Assembly (NCBI RefSeq): GCF_028617075.1
Contig: NZ_JAQKGV010000002.1
Location: 155,717 to 219,716 of the forward strand
Direction: 5' to 3'
DNA: 64,000 nt
From: Rubrobacter calidifluminis
GTDB lineage: Bacteria > Actinomycetota > Rubrobacteria > Rubrobacterales > Rubrobacteraceae
Positions within the stretch are counted from its first letter, which is position 1. Every line of letters begins with the position of its first letter. Positions 52,888 through 60,880 of this stretch are shown in pieces. The notes below the pieces were generated by a model. The model did no database searches and was not told where the DNA came from. It was given only the letters and a program-made list of their open reading frames with translations. Position numbers and translations under genes: made by a program.

Positions 52888-53442
52888 GTGAGAGAGGAGC
52901 ACATGATCGAGCGCGGGGGCCGCAGGTACGTGCTGTACGCCGGGCTTCTGGACGAGGCGCACTCGCGGGGTCTCAGGAGCATCGAGACGGAGTTGCTTCA
53001 GGCGCCGAGTGCGGAGAACGGCCATCTGGCGATCGTACGGGCGGTGGTGAGGACCGAGGACGGGCGGTTCAGCGGGATAGGCGATGCCAGCCCTGAGAAC
53101 GTGAGCCGGGCGATCGCGCCGCATCTGATCCGGATGGCCGAGACCCGGGCTAAGGCGCGGGCTCTCCGGGATGCGATCAACGTCGGCGTCACGGCCTTCG
53201 AGGAGCTCAGCGAGGGGGAGGAGGCGGTGGAGCAGGCCCTGCAGCAGCGGGGGCAGCGTGACGAGGGGCGTGCGGAGCTTCCGGCGACCCGCAAGCAGCT
53301 CAACTATCTGGAGGCCCTCATCTCCGACGTGGTCGAGGACGGGGTTCCGAAGTTCGAGGAGATGGTCGGTAAGCGCGTCTCCGAGCTCACCCGCGAGGAG
53401 GCCTCCGAGTGGATAAGCCGCCTCTCCGGTAGGGCCGCGTAG
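52888..53442 (+). CDS. Conserved protein with Rad52-reminiscent MAETRAKARALRDA motif
   Basis: The 184-residue protein has two parts. Residues 1-105 contain YVLYAGLLDEAHSRGLRSIETELLQAPS, AIVRAVVRTEDGRFSGIGDASPENV and HLIRMAETRAKARALRDAINVG. The last helix resembles the conserved helix of Rad52-like single-strand-annealing proteins. The C-terminal 50 residues (ATRKQLNYLEALISDV ... ELTREEASEWISRL) resemble the small tail domain seen in phage recombination and single-strand-binding proteins. A role in DNA repair is therefore inferred, not shown. GTG 52888 has GGAGG 8 nt upstream; ATG 52903 also has a good site. Confidence 0.55.
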   Translation: MREEHMIERGGRRYVLYAGLLDEAHSRGLRSIETELLQAPSAENGHLAIVRAVVRTEDGRFSGIGDASPENVSRAIAPHLIRMAETRAKARALRDAINVGVTAFEELSEGEEAVEQALQQRGQRDEGRAELPATRKQLNYLEALISDVVEDGVPKFEEMVGKRVSELTREEASEWISRLSGRAA

Positions 53443-53652
53443 ATGGGGCGGGCGTGGGTCTCGGTGTGGGCGGAGGAGGGGGAGGTCCGCTACGAGGAGG
53501 ACCTTCCCTCCTGCTGCCGGGAAGAGGCCGGCCGCACGCGTGAGGAAGGGTTCGAGTGCCCTGCGTGCGGGGCCCGGTGGGGGATTCCCATCCCCGCTGA
53601 GCCAGAAGGCTGCGGCTTCGTGGAGTTCGGAGAGCGCCGGGGGGCGGCCTGA
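53443..53652 (+). CDS. Small Cys-rich (zinc-ribbon-like) protein 1
   Basis: The 69-residue protein starts directly after the previous stop. It contains YEEDLPSCCREEAG and FECPACGARWGIPI, that is a CC pair and a CxxCGxxW knuckle, which could bind one zinc. The pattern DLP(S/A)CC...C..CG..W recurs in the next gene. No known family recognised. Close coupling suggests co-expression with the Rad52-reminiscent protein. Confidence 0.55.
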   Translation: MGRAWVSVWAEEGEVRYEEDLPSCCREEAGRTREEGFECPACGARWGIPIPAEPEGCGFVEFGERRGAA

Positions 53653-53683
53653 GTTTCCTTTCGACGAGGAGGTATCAGAGGGC

Positions 53684-53962
53684 ATGAAGAGACCCGGAAG
53701 AAGGGCGTTGCGTCCAGACACCGTGCTCGCTCCGGTCGGGAGGCCGCGGGAGGAGATCTACATAAAGGATCTTCCGGCGTGCTGTCTGCGGTCTCTCAAG
53801 GAGAGCGTCGTCCTGAAGGAAGAGCGGAGAAAGCTCGCATTACGCTGTGGAACCTGCGGGCGCGAGTGGTGGGTGACCTCCAGTCTCGACGAGCGTGTAC
53901 TGCAAAGCTTCGTCACCCACGCGGGGGCGCGCGTCGGCGGCGGGAGTCATCCGGCGGCCTGA
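53684..53962 (+). CDS. Small Cys-rich (zinc-ribbon-like) protein 2
   Basis: The 92-residue protein contains IYIKDLPACCLRSLKES, then LALRCGTCGREWWVTSSLDERVL. It repeats the DLPxCC plus CxxCGxxW arrangement of protein 1 in a longer, more basic chain, so the two are probably paralogues. ATG at 53684 lies after GAGGAGG with a second AGAGGG nearer. It ends 12 nt before the sigma factor gene and likely belongs to the same transcript. Confidence 0.55.
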   Translation: MKRPGRRALRPDTVLAPVGRPREEIYIKDLPACCLRSLKESVVLKEERRKLALRCGTCGREWWVTSSLDERVLQSFVTHAGARVGGGSHPAA

Positions 53963-53974
53963 AGGAGGAGAGAG

Positions 53975-54817
53975 GTGGAGTATCGCGACACGCTCACGCA
54001 GTATCTTGCCAGCATCCAGGACCACGAGCTCCTCGATGCCCGACAGGAGCGCGAGCTCGCCCGCCGGGTACGCTCCGGCGACCCGGCGGCGAGGCGCAGG
54101 CTCGTAGAGTCCAACCTCCGGCTGGTCGTCTCGATAGCCAAGAAGTATCGGGGGAGGGGGGTACCATTCGAGGACCTCATCCAGGAGGGAAACTCCGGCC
54201 TCATAAAGGCCGTGGAACGTTTCGACCCCGAGATGGGAAACCGCTTCTCCACCTACGCGACCTGGTGGATCCGACAGGCCATAACCCGCTCCATCGCCGA
54301 CCACGGCCGCACGGTGCGGCTGCCGGCGCACGTGGTCGATTCCCTCTTCCGGCTGCGGCGGATCGAGGCGGCCCTGAGCGTCGAGCTCGGGCGTGAGCCG
54401 ACGGACGAGGAGCTCTCCGAACGTCTCGGGGTGGAACCGGCCGAGGCCCGCAGGCTGCGGGAGGTCGGCCAGCCCATAAGCAGCGTCAACGTCAGGATGT
54501 CCGAAGACGGGGCGGAGATGGGAGAGCTGCTGCCCGACGAGAGCAGCCACGCCGACTACGAGCGGGTCGAGGCCGCTGGGTGGGAGGAGGCCCTGGACGA
54601 AGCCATAGAATCCCTGCCTGAGCGGGAGGCGCGCATCCTCCGGTTGCGCCACGGGCTGGGCGGGGAAGGCAGACCCCTGACGCTGCGCGAGGTCTCCGAG
54701 CGGCTCGGCATCTCCCAGGAGCGGGCCCGGCAGGTCGAGATAAAGGCCCTGCGGACCATCCGGACCAGCCGGCACGCCGGGTTGCTGCGCCAGGCGCTGC
54801 TCTCCGAAGCCGTCTGA
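53975..54817 (+). CDS. Group 2 sigma-70 family RNA polymerase sigma factor
   Basis: The 280-residue sigma factor has region 1.2 ([27 protein letters not shown]), region 2 ([61 protein letters not shown]), region 3 ([18 protein letters not shown]) and region 4 ([46 protein letters not shown]). Region 1.1 is absent, so it is not the main housekeeping factor. GTG at 53975 has GAAGGAGG 6-8 nt upstream. Region 2.4/4.2 resemble RpoD, suggesting TTGACA/TATAAT-like promoters. Confidence 0.93.
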   Translation: MEYRDTLTQYLASIQDHELLDARQERELARRVRSGDPAARRRLVESNLRLVVSIAKKYRGRGVPFEDLIQEGNSGLIKAVERFDPEMGNRFSTYATWWIRQAITRSIADHGRTVRLPAHVVDSLFRLRRIEAALSVELGREPTDEELSERLGVEPAEARRLREVGQPISSVNVRMSEDGAEMGELLPDESSHADYERVEAAGWEEALDEAIESLPEREARILRLRHGLGGEGRPLTLREVSERLGISQERARQVEIKALRTIRTSRHAGLLRQALLSEAV

Positions 54818-54897
54818 GGACGTAGACCTCTTGTACCGGCGTGCTCCTGTGGGTACCCTTCTCTCTCAGGCGTACGAGCGGAGAAGGGGGCCTGGCG

Positions 54898-55821
54898 TTG
54901 GAGGTGAAGGAACACGCGGCGGAGATATTCAGGGAGCTCGGCGGAGAGGTTCTCTCCGGCTATCCCGCCATCCACTCCCCGGTATTCAGGACCGCCTCCG
55001 GGACGCCCTACCTGCGCGCGCCGGGCGTCGTGATGGTCGCCAAGCCCCAAACGAACCTGGAGGGGCTTGCGGGGTTCCTGGAGGGGTTCGACGCCGGGTT
55101 GGGTTTCACGCAGTACGTCCGCGATCCCATCCGGCTCCCCGACTCCTCCCAGCTCTGCAAGAGCGCCGGACAGATCTGCTACATGTCCTTCGGGCCCCGG
55201 CGCACGAAGAACGATAACGCCGCCGGCTACTTCGAGCGGCTCGTCTCCTCCGGGCACGGCTCCGTTCTTGAGCACGCGAACTTCAGCTTCCTCCTCTACG
55301 GCATCAGCCGCAGCACGACCCACGAGCTGGTCAGGCACAGGGCCGGCGTCGGCTTCTCGCAGGTGAGCCAGCGCTACGTCTCCGGGAACGTCCTGCGCTT
55401 CGTCGAGAGGCCCGAATACCGCCAGGACGACGAGCTGCACCGCCTCTTCGAGGAGAGGATAGACCGGGCGCGGCGGGAGTACGAGGAGCTGGCGGAGAGG
55501 TTGATCGGGCTGCAGAGCGAAGGCGACGCCGCGCTCTCCGCGGACTACAGGACCGACGCCCGCAAGAAGGTGCAGCAGACCGCCCGCTCGCTTCTGCCGA
55601 ACGAGACCGAGGCGCCGATGATCTTCACCGGCAACGTCCGTGCGCTGCGCCACATCATCGAGATGCGCGCCGACGCTCACGCCGAGAGCGAGATCCGGGC
55701 CCTCGCCGTCAGGCTCTTCCTGTGCCTCGTGATCTCCGACCCGATCCTCTTCGGCGACTACGAGATCTCGGAGCTCCCCGACGGGAGCCACACCGTCTCC
55801 ACGCCCTACAGAAAAGCCTGA
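54898..55821 (+). CDS. thyX: Flavin-dependent thymidylate synthase
   Basis: ThyX makes dTMP from dUMP with methylene-tetrahydrofolate and FAD. The 307-residue protein contains the ThyX motif RHRAGVGFSQVSQR, the substrate region SVLEHANFSFLLYGISRSTTHELVRHR and the C-terminal RALRHIIEMRADAHAESEIR. The TTG at 54898 has GGGGG about 7 nt upstream; a GTG at 54841 adds 19 residues without similarity. No thyA is present in the window. Confidence 0.92.
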   Translation: MEVKEHAAEIFRELGGEVLSGYPAIHSPVFRTASGTPYLRAPGVVMVAKPQTNLEGLAGFLEGFDAGLGFTQYVRDPIRLPDSSQLCKSAGQICYMSFGPRRTKNDNAAGYFERLVSSGHGSVLEHANFSFLLYGISRSTTHELVRHRAGVGFSQVSQRYVSGNVLRFVERPEYRQDDELHRLFEERIDRARREYEELAERLIGLQSEGDAALSADYRTDARKKVQQTARSLLPNETEAPMIFTGNVRALRHIIEMRADAHAESEIRALAVRLFLCLVISDPILFGDYEISELPDGSHTVSTPYRKA

Positions 55822-55837
55822 AAAAAGCAGAAAGGGT

Positions 55838-57556
55838 TCAGGAAGAGCCGAGCGCCTCGAGCAGCCGGGCTTCGGCCGAGGCGACCTCTTCGTCCTCGAT
55901 CCGCCGGAAGAGGGGCTCGGCCCCCGAGGAGCGATATCTCTCCGGGAACTCGAGGTCGAGTACGCGCTCCACCGGCCCCGTGAAGAACCCCTCCAGGCGC
56001 TCTATCGCGTCCGGCACGTACGGGGCTGCGTGGTAGGCGATGGACCCCAGCAGAGCGCAGCAGGCGTACAGCGTGGTCCGCGCGCGTTCCGGGTCCTCCT
56101 TGCGGGTGCGCCAGGGGGCCTCGGCGTCGAAGAAGCGGTTCGCCCGCCGGCCGAGCGCCAGCAGCTCGGCGAAGGCCTCCCGGGGGCGGCGGGCGCGCAT
56201 CCTCTCCTCGTAGCGGGCCTCGATCCGCCGGAAGTCCTCCAGCGCCTCGAGCGCCTCGGGCGGCATCTTCGGCGGCCGCTTCAGCTCCCCGCCGAAGTAG
56301 CGCTCGGTGAACGAGAGCGTGCGGTTTACGTAGTTGCCCAAAGTTCCGATGAGGTCCGAGTTGACCCGCTCCTGGAAGTCGTGCCAGGAGAAGTTCACGT
56401 CCCCGGTCTCCGGGAGGGTGGAGGCCAGGTAGAAGCGCAGCGGATCTGCGGGGAAGCGGTCGAGCGCCTCGTGCAGCCAGACGGCGAGGTTGCGGCTCGT
56501 CGACATCTGAACCGCCCGCCGCTCGCCGTCGACGACAACCTCGAGGTTCATGAACTCGTTCGCCGGAACGTCGTAGGGGAGGACCCACTCCTCCGGGCCG
56601 CCCTCCGAGGCGCCCATCAGCATCGCGGGCCACATCGTCGTGTGGAAGACCGTGTTGTCCTTGCCGATGAAGTGGATGAGCTTCGTGTCCGGCTCCTGCC
56701 AGTACTCGCGCCAGCGGTCGGGCTCGCCCACCCGCTCGGCCCACTCCTGGGTGGAGGAGACGTAGCCTATCGGGGCGTCGAACCAGACGTAGAAGCGCTT
56801 GTCCTCGAAACCCGGCTCCGGAACCGGCACACCCCACGAGATGTCCCGCGTGATCGGCCGGCGCTCGAGGCCGCCCTCGATCATGCTGAGGATGAAGTTC
56901 TTCACCGACTCGCGCCAGTGCTCCTGGTTTTCTACCCACTCCCTGAGCCTCTGCGAGAACTTCGGCAGCTCGAAGTAGAGGTGGGTCGTCTCCCGGACCT
57001 CGACCGGGCCGCCGGTGATCTTGGAGTGCGGGTCTATGAGCTCGTACGCCTCGTACCAGCTGCCGCAGTTGTCGCACTGGTCGCCTCTGGCCTCCCGGTA
57101 GCCGCAGACCGGGCAGGTCCCCTCGACGTAGCGGTCCGGCAGGAAGCGGCCCTCGGTCGGGCTGTACATCTGTTTGGAGGCCGCCTCGGAGATGTAGCCC
57201 CCGTCCTTGAGCTTACGGTAGAAGTCCTGGGTGTTCTTCGCGTGCAGCAGGGTCGAGGTGCGGGAGAAGTTGTCGAAGCTGATCCTGAAGCGGGAGAAGG
57301 TCTCTTTCATGTGCGCGTACCAGTAGTCGACAACCTGCCTCGGGCTCTTGCCCTCGCGCTCGGCGGTGAGCGTGATCGGGACGCCGTGCTCGTCGGTGCC
57401 GCAGATGTAGAGCACGTCCTCCCCGCGCATCCTCAGGTAGCGCACGAAGATGTCCGCCGGGAGGTACGCACCGACGATCTGACCGACGTGCAGCGCCCCG
57501 TTGGCGTAGGGGAGCGCCGAGGTTACCAGGTACCTGCCTTCTCTCGCTCTCTCCAT
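55838..57556 (-). CDS. metG: Methionyl-tRNA synthetase
   Basis: The 572-residue class I synthetase charges tRNA-Met. The N-terminal catalytic signature reads YANGALHVGQIVGAYLPADIFVRYLRM (HVGQ variant of HIGH). Zinc knuckles lie in GTCPVCGYREARGDQCDNCGSW, and the KMSKS loop is the variant QMSTSRNLAVWL. The lysines of that loop are thus absent. The C terminus ends without the tRNA-binding Trbp111 domain. ATG at 57556 with TATGCT 7 nt upstream suggests a leaderless mRNA; ATG 57568 overlaps that box. Confidence 0.93.
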   Translation of the reverse strand: MERAREGRYLVTSALPYANGALHVGQIVGAYLPADIFVRYLRMRGEDVLYICGTDEHGVPITLTAEREGKSPRQVVDYWYAHMKETFSRFRISFDNFSRTSTLLHAKNTQDFYRKLKDGGYISEAASKQMYSPTEGRFLPDRYVEGTCPVCGYREARGDQCDNCGSWYEAYELIDPHSKITGGPVEVRETTHLYFELPKFSQRLREWVENQEHWRESVKNFILSMIEGGLERRPITRDISWGVPVPEPGFEDKRFYVWFDAPIGYVSSTQEWAERVGEPDRWREYWQEPDTKLIHFIGKDNTVFHTTMWPAMLMGASEGGPEEWVLPYDVPANEFMNLEVVVDGERRAVQMSTSRNLAVWLHEALDRFPADPLRFYLASTLPETGDVNFSWHDFQERVNSDLIGTLGNYVNRTLSFTERYFGGELKRPPKMPPEALEALEDFRRIEARYEERMRARRPREAFAELLALGRRANRFFDAEAPWRTRKEDPERARTTLYACCALLGSIAYHAAPYVPDAIERLEGFFTGPVERVLDLEFPERYRSSGAEPLFRRIEDEEVASAEARLLEALGSS

Positions 57557-57563
57557 GGCGCTA

Positions 57564-57569
57564 AGCATA
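57564..57569 (-). promoter_or_regulatory. -10 box TATGCT of metG (leaderless)
   Basis: TATGCT on the minus strand ends 7 nt before ATG 57556 and overlaps the alternative ATG 57568, which argues for the inner start. Confidence 0.4.
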
Positions 57570-57660
57570 GCATCTGCCAGCGTGGTTCGATAAGCCCGCT
57601 CCGTGCTAACATGCTTTTCCGTATGAACCTGCTTGAGTGTGTTCCCCCGAGGGAGACGTC

Positions 57661-58134
57661 GTGTCCGAGATCCAGCGCGCGAGGGTGAGCGTGCCGCGGA
57701 TCGAATTCAGGAGGGTGGTGCCCGATGCCTCACCTCCCGCCCGGGCCCACGCCGGTGACGCCGGCTACGATCTCAGGGCGCTCGAGGCGGCGGAGATCCC
57801 GCCCGGAGGCCGGGTCCTGGTGCGCACCGGGATCTGCGTGGCGATCCCCACCGGGTACGCCGGGCTCGTGCTGCCGCGCAGCGGGCTCGCCGCCCGGCAC
57901 GGTATCTCGCTGGTCAACGCGCCGGGCCTCATAGACTCCGGCTACCGCGGGGAGATAAAGGTGCCCCTGATCAACCACGACTCCGCCGAGGGCTTTCGCC
58001 TGGAGGCCGGGATGAGGATCGCCCAGCTCGTCGTGGTGAGGGTCCCCGAGGTCTCCTTCGTCGAGGTTGAAGAGCTGGGCGCCTCGACCGACGGGCGCGG
58101 CGAGGGAGGGTTCGGATCATCGGGGATGAGGTGA
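57661..58134 (+). CDS. dut: Deoxyuridine 5'-triphosphate nucleotidohydrolase
   Basis: Dut hydrolyses dUTP to dUMP, the ThyX substrate. The 157-residue trimeric enzyme has motifs 1 ([11 protein letters not shown]), 2 ([13 protein letters not shown]), 3 ([20 protein letters not shown]), 4 (RIAQLVV) and the C-terminal motif 5 variant [13 protein letters not shown] at 57661 has GGGAG 5 nt upstream. Its stop overlaps the next start by 4 nt. Confidence 0.95.
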   Translation: MSEIQRARVSVPRIEFRRVVPDASPPARAHAGDAGYDLRALEAAEIPPGGRVLVRTGICVAIPTGYAGLVLPRSGLAARHGISLVNAPGLIDSGYRGEIKVPLINHDSAEGFRLEAGMRIAQLVVVRVPEVSFVEVEELGASTDGRGEGGFGSSGMR

Positions 58135-58598
58135 GGTTCCTCTGTGACGCGATGCTCGGCTCCCTGGCGAAGTGGCTCCGGGCGGCCGGATACGACGCGT
58201 ACTACGCGAGGGAGGGGACCGACACCTCAGATCGCCACCTCGCGGAGAAGGCGCTCTCGGAGGGAAGGGTGCTCCTGAGCAGCGACGCGGACTTCCTCGA
58301 GCGGAAGCCCGTGCGCGAGGGGCGGTTGCGCTTCGTACGCATCCCGCAGAACCTGCCGGTCGAGGAGCAGCTCGCCCTGGTCGTACGCTCCTTCTCCCTA
58401 GAACGCCGCGCGCCGCGGTGCATGGAGTGCGGCGGGGATCTCACGGAGGTCTCCGCCGAAACCGTGGCCGGGCGCATCCCGCCCGGGGTGAGGCGCGAGC
58501 AGCGGCGGTTCTACGCCTGCCGCGGGTGCGGGCGTGTCTTCTGGTACGGCTCGCACTGGCGCAGGATAGGCGGGCGTCTGGAGAGGGTGTTCGGGTGA
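58131..58598 (+). CDS. Mut7-C RNAse domain protein
   Basis: The 155-residue protein has a PIN-like Mut7-C domain ([25 protein letters not shown] ... [13 protein letters not shown]) with conserved aspartates. A four-cysteine zinc ribbon follows (CMECGGDL and [14 protein letters not shown]). Bacterial Mut7-C proteins are presumed RNases; the target is unknown. GTG start overlaps dut, and its stop overlaps the next gene, giving a dut-mut7C-glycosyltransferase-DUF457 chain. Confidence 0.85.
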   Translation: MRFLCDAMLGSLAKWLRAAGYDAYYAREGTDTSDRHLAEKALSEGRVLLSSDADFLERKPVREGRLRFVRIPQNLPVEEQLALVVRSFSLERRAPRCMECGGDLTEVSAETVAGRIPPGVRREQRRFYACRGCGRVFWYGSHWRRIGGRLERVFG

Positions 58599-59749
58599 GG
58601 ATCTGCCTGGTCTCTCCGTACTCCTGGTCTTTCCCCGGAGGGGTGCTCGAGCACGTGGACGCGCTCGCCACCCAGATGGAGCGCAGGGGGCACCGCGTGT
58701 GCGTGATGGCGCCGAACGACCCCCTCGACGTGCGCACCCGCCTTTTGCACCCGAAGCTCGGGCGGCACGGACCGCTGCCGCCGCGGGTCGAGCCGGTGGG
58801 GAGATCGGTGCCGGTCCCGATGAACGGCTCGCTCGCGAACCTGGCGTTCTCGCCGTCGGCGTGGGGTGCGGTGCGGAGGGCAGTGCGACGTCAGATGCCG
58901 GACGTGATGCACGTCCACGAGCCGCTCGTGCCCGTCGTCTCTTGGGCCGCGCTCGCCGCGGCCGAGGCCTATCGTATCCCCGTCGTCGGGACCTTCCACG
59001 CGAACTACCCCGAGAGGGGCGTTTATTACCGCGCCTTCCGGACCGTCAAACGGGCGGCGGATCCGATGGACCGGGCCGGCAGGATAGTGAAGGTGAGGGT
59101 GGCGGTCTCCCCGGCGGCGGCGAGGACGGCCTCCAGATATTTCCCCGGGGAGTACAGGATCGTCCCGAACGGGGTGGATACGAGGCGCTTCGCACCCCCC
59201 GCCTCCCCGAGGCGAGACCCGGACCGGGTGCTCTTCGTCGGGCGCCCGGAGGCGCGCAAGGGCCTTCCGGTGCTCCTGCGGGCGTTCGAGGAGGTGCTCG
59301 ACGAGGTGCCGGGTGCGCACCTGGAGATCGTGGGCAGCCGCCCAGAGGACGTGAAGATCCCGAAGAGGTTGCTCTCGAGCGTAAGGGTGCGGGGGATGCT
59401 CGACGAGAGGGAGCTCGTCGGGGCGATGCACGCGGCGAGCGTGCTGTGCGCACCTTCGATCCGCTCGGAGTCCTTCGGGGTCGTCCTGATCGAGGCGCTC
59501 GCCGCCGGGCTCCCGGTGCTCGCGAGCGACATCCCGGGTTACGACTCGGTGATCACACGCGGCCGGGACGGCATCCTCGTGCCGCCGGGCGACCCGCGGG
59601 CGCTGGCGCGGGAGCTGGTGCGGCTTTTGCGCGACCCGGAGCTCCGCGCGCGGCTCGCAGCAGAGGGGCTCATCACGGCCCGCCGCTACGACTGGCCCCA
59701 GATCGCCTCGGAGATCGAAGAGATCTACCGCTCGCTGCTCGGGGGATGA
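58595..59749 (+). CDS. GT4 glycosyltransferase, PimA-like (phosphatidylinositol mannosyltransferase)
   Basis: The 384-residue GT-B enzyme starts [27 protein letters not shown], the PimA signature with the GGV loop. It contains MHVHEPLVPVVSW, TFHANYPERG and FVGRPEARKGLPVLLRAFEEV. The donor site is APSIRSESFGVVLIEALAAGLPVLASDIPGY, the E-x7-E motif. PimA transfers mannose from GDP-mannose to phosphatidylinositol on the inner membrane face. The exact acceptor in this organism is inferred. Confidence 0.87.
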   Translation: MRICLVSPYSWSFPGGVLEHVDALATQMERRGHRVCVMAPNDPLDVRTRLLHPKLGRHGPLPPRVEPVGRSVPVPMNGSLANLAFSPSAWGAVRRAVRRQMPDVMHVHEPLVPVVSWAALAAAEAYRIPVVGTFHANYPERGVYYRAFRTVKRAADPMDRAGRIVKVRVAVSPAAARTASRYFPGEYRIVPNGVDTRRFAPPASPRRDPDRVLFVGRPEARKGLPVLLRAFEEVLDEVPGAHLEIVGSRPEDVKIPKRLLSSVRVRGMLDERELVGAMHAASVLCAPSIRSESFGVVLIEALAAGLPVLASDIPGYDSVITRGRDGILVPPGDPRALARELVRLLRDPELRARLAAEGLITARRYDWPQIASEIEEIYRSLLGG

Positions 59750-60297
59750 AGGCCGGCACCCACGCCGTGTTCGGGGTTGCGGCGCTCGCGGGCGCGGCGC
59801 TGGTGGCGGGGTTCGATCCGCCGCTCTACGTCTATCCTGCGGCGGTGGTGGCGGCCTGGCTGCCGGACTTGGACAACCCCCGCAGCACCCTCGGCAACGG
59901 CCTCAGCCGGAGGAAGAGCCCGCTGCTCGATGCGCTCACGCGCCCGGTGAGCTGGGTGTTGAGGTTGGTATCGTTCGTCCTCGTCCACACCGTCGGCCAC
60001 CGCACGCTCACCCATTCGCTCTTCGGGCTCGCGGTCTTCGGGGTCGTGGTGAGCTACTTCTTCGGGGGACATCCGGAGCTCGCCGCGGCGCTCGTCGCCG
60101 GCTACGCCTCGCACGTCTTCGCGGACGCGCTCAACACCCGCGGGGTGCCGCTTCTCTGGCCGCTGGGACGCCCCTTCCGGCTCCTGCCGGGGGGGATCAG
60201 ATCCGGCGGCCTCGCCGAGGCGGTGGTCGCGTTCGCGGTCGCGCTTCTGGCCGCTTTGGGGCTATGGCTCCTCTACGCCCCCGGCCTCCCTCTCTAG
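59746..60297 (+). CDS. DUF457/YdjM-type membrane metal-dependent hydrolase
   Basis: The 183-residue membrane protein has AWLPDLDNPRSTLG and HRTLTHSLFGLAVFG, the DxD and HRxxxHS metal-binding patterns of the YdjM/DUF457 family, plus GYASHVFADALNTRGVPLLWPL and about four hydrophobic segments. Family members are predicted hydrolases linked to lipid or DNA-damage responses. ATG 59746 overlaps the glycosyltransferase stop by 4 nt. Confidence 0.82.
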   Translation: MKAGTHAVFGVAALAGAALVAGFDPPLYVYPAAVVAAWLPDLDNPRSTLGNGLSRRKSPLLDALTRPVSWVLRLVSFVLVHTVGHRTLTHSLFGLAVFGVVVSYFFGGHPELAAALVAGYASHVFADALNTRGVPLLWPLGRPFRLLPGGIRSGGLAEAVVAFAVALLAALGLWLLYAPGLPL

Positions 60298-60855
60298 CCA
60301 GCGCAGGGCTTCGACGCTCGCGGGGTGGGTCTGCCTGCCGCGCTTCTCGTTGTAAGAGATGGCGGTGCGCAGCGACTCGGCGGCGGCAGCGGCGAGGTCG
60401 CCCTCCGCGAGCTTTCTGAGCCGGCCCACGCTCGGGTAGTCGCGTCCGGGCTCTATCTTGTCGGCGACGTACAGGGCGAGCGCGAGCGGGCCCATCCCCG
60501 CCGCGCCGGTGGTGTGCACCCGGATGGCGTCCAACACCTCCTCGTCGGTGAGCCCGAGCCTGCGGCGGGCCATCTCGGCGGCGACCGGGCCGTGCAGGAG
60601 CTTGGGGTTCTCCCGCTCCCAACCGTCCACGGGGAGTTTCCACTCCCCGGCCAGCCTCAGGAGCTCGGCTCCGCCCATGTCGCGGGCGGCGTCGTGCAGC
60701 AGCCCGGCGAGGCGCGCCCGCGCGGGGTCGATGTTGTGCCGGTACGCCAGATCCTCCGCCGTGCGCGCCACCCGCAGCGTGTGGGCGTAGCGCTTCTCGG
60801 AGAGCAGCGAGCGGACGAACTCCTCAGCCTCCTGCGGTGTCATGTCCTTCGCCAT
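60262..60855 (-). CDS. yqeK: HD-domain hydrolase YqeK (Ap4A hydrolase-like)
   Basis: The 197-residue HD protein shows KRYAHTLRVARTAEDLA, GLLHDAARDM (HD motif), HGPVAAEMARRRLG and IRVHTTGAAGMGPLALALYVADKIEPGRD, the YqeK layout. YqeK enzymes cleave diadenosine tetraphosphate symmetrically. ATG 60855 with TACAAT 7 nt upstream suggests a leaderless mRNA. It overlaps the convergent DUF457 gene by 36 nt. Confidence 0.85.
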   Translation of the reverse strand: MAKDMTPQEAEEFVRSLLSEKRYAHTLRVARTAEDLAYRHNIDPARARLAGLLHDAARDMGGAELLRLAGEWKLPVDGWERENPKLLHGPVAAEMARRRLGLTDEEVLDAIRVHTTGAAGMGPLALALYVADKIEPGRDYPSVGRLRKLAEGDLAAAAAESLRTAISYNEKRGRQTHPASVEALRWLEREAGGVEEP

Positions 60856-60862
60856 GCGAGGG

Positions 60863-60872
60863 ATTGTAGAAT
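60863..60872. promoter_or_regulatory. Overlapping divergent -10 boxes of yqeK and cinA
   Basis: ATTGTAGAAT reads TACAAT on the minus strand (7 nt from the yqeK ATG) and TAGAAT on the plus strand (8 nt from the cinA ATG). Only 25 nt separate the two start codons, so both mRNAs must be leaderless or nearly so. Confidence 0.55.
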
Positions 60873-60880
60873 AGAAGCGC

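Noticed and set aside
52888..53442. Firm annotation as Rad52 or DdrA
   Set aside because: Only one helix motif and the general layout are similar; without a profile search the family name would be a guess.
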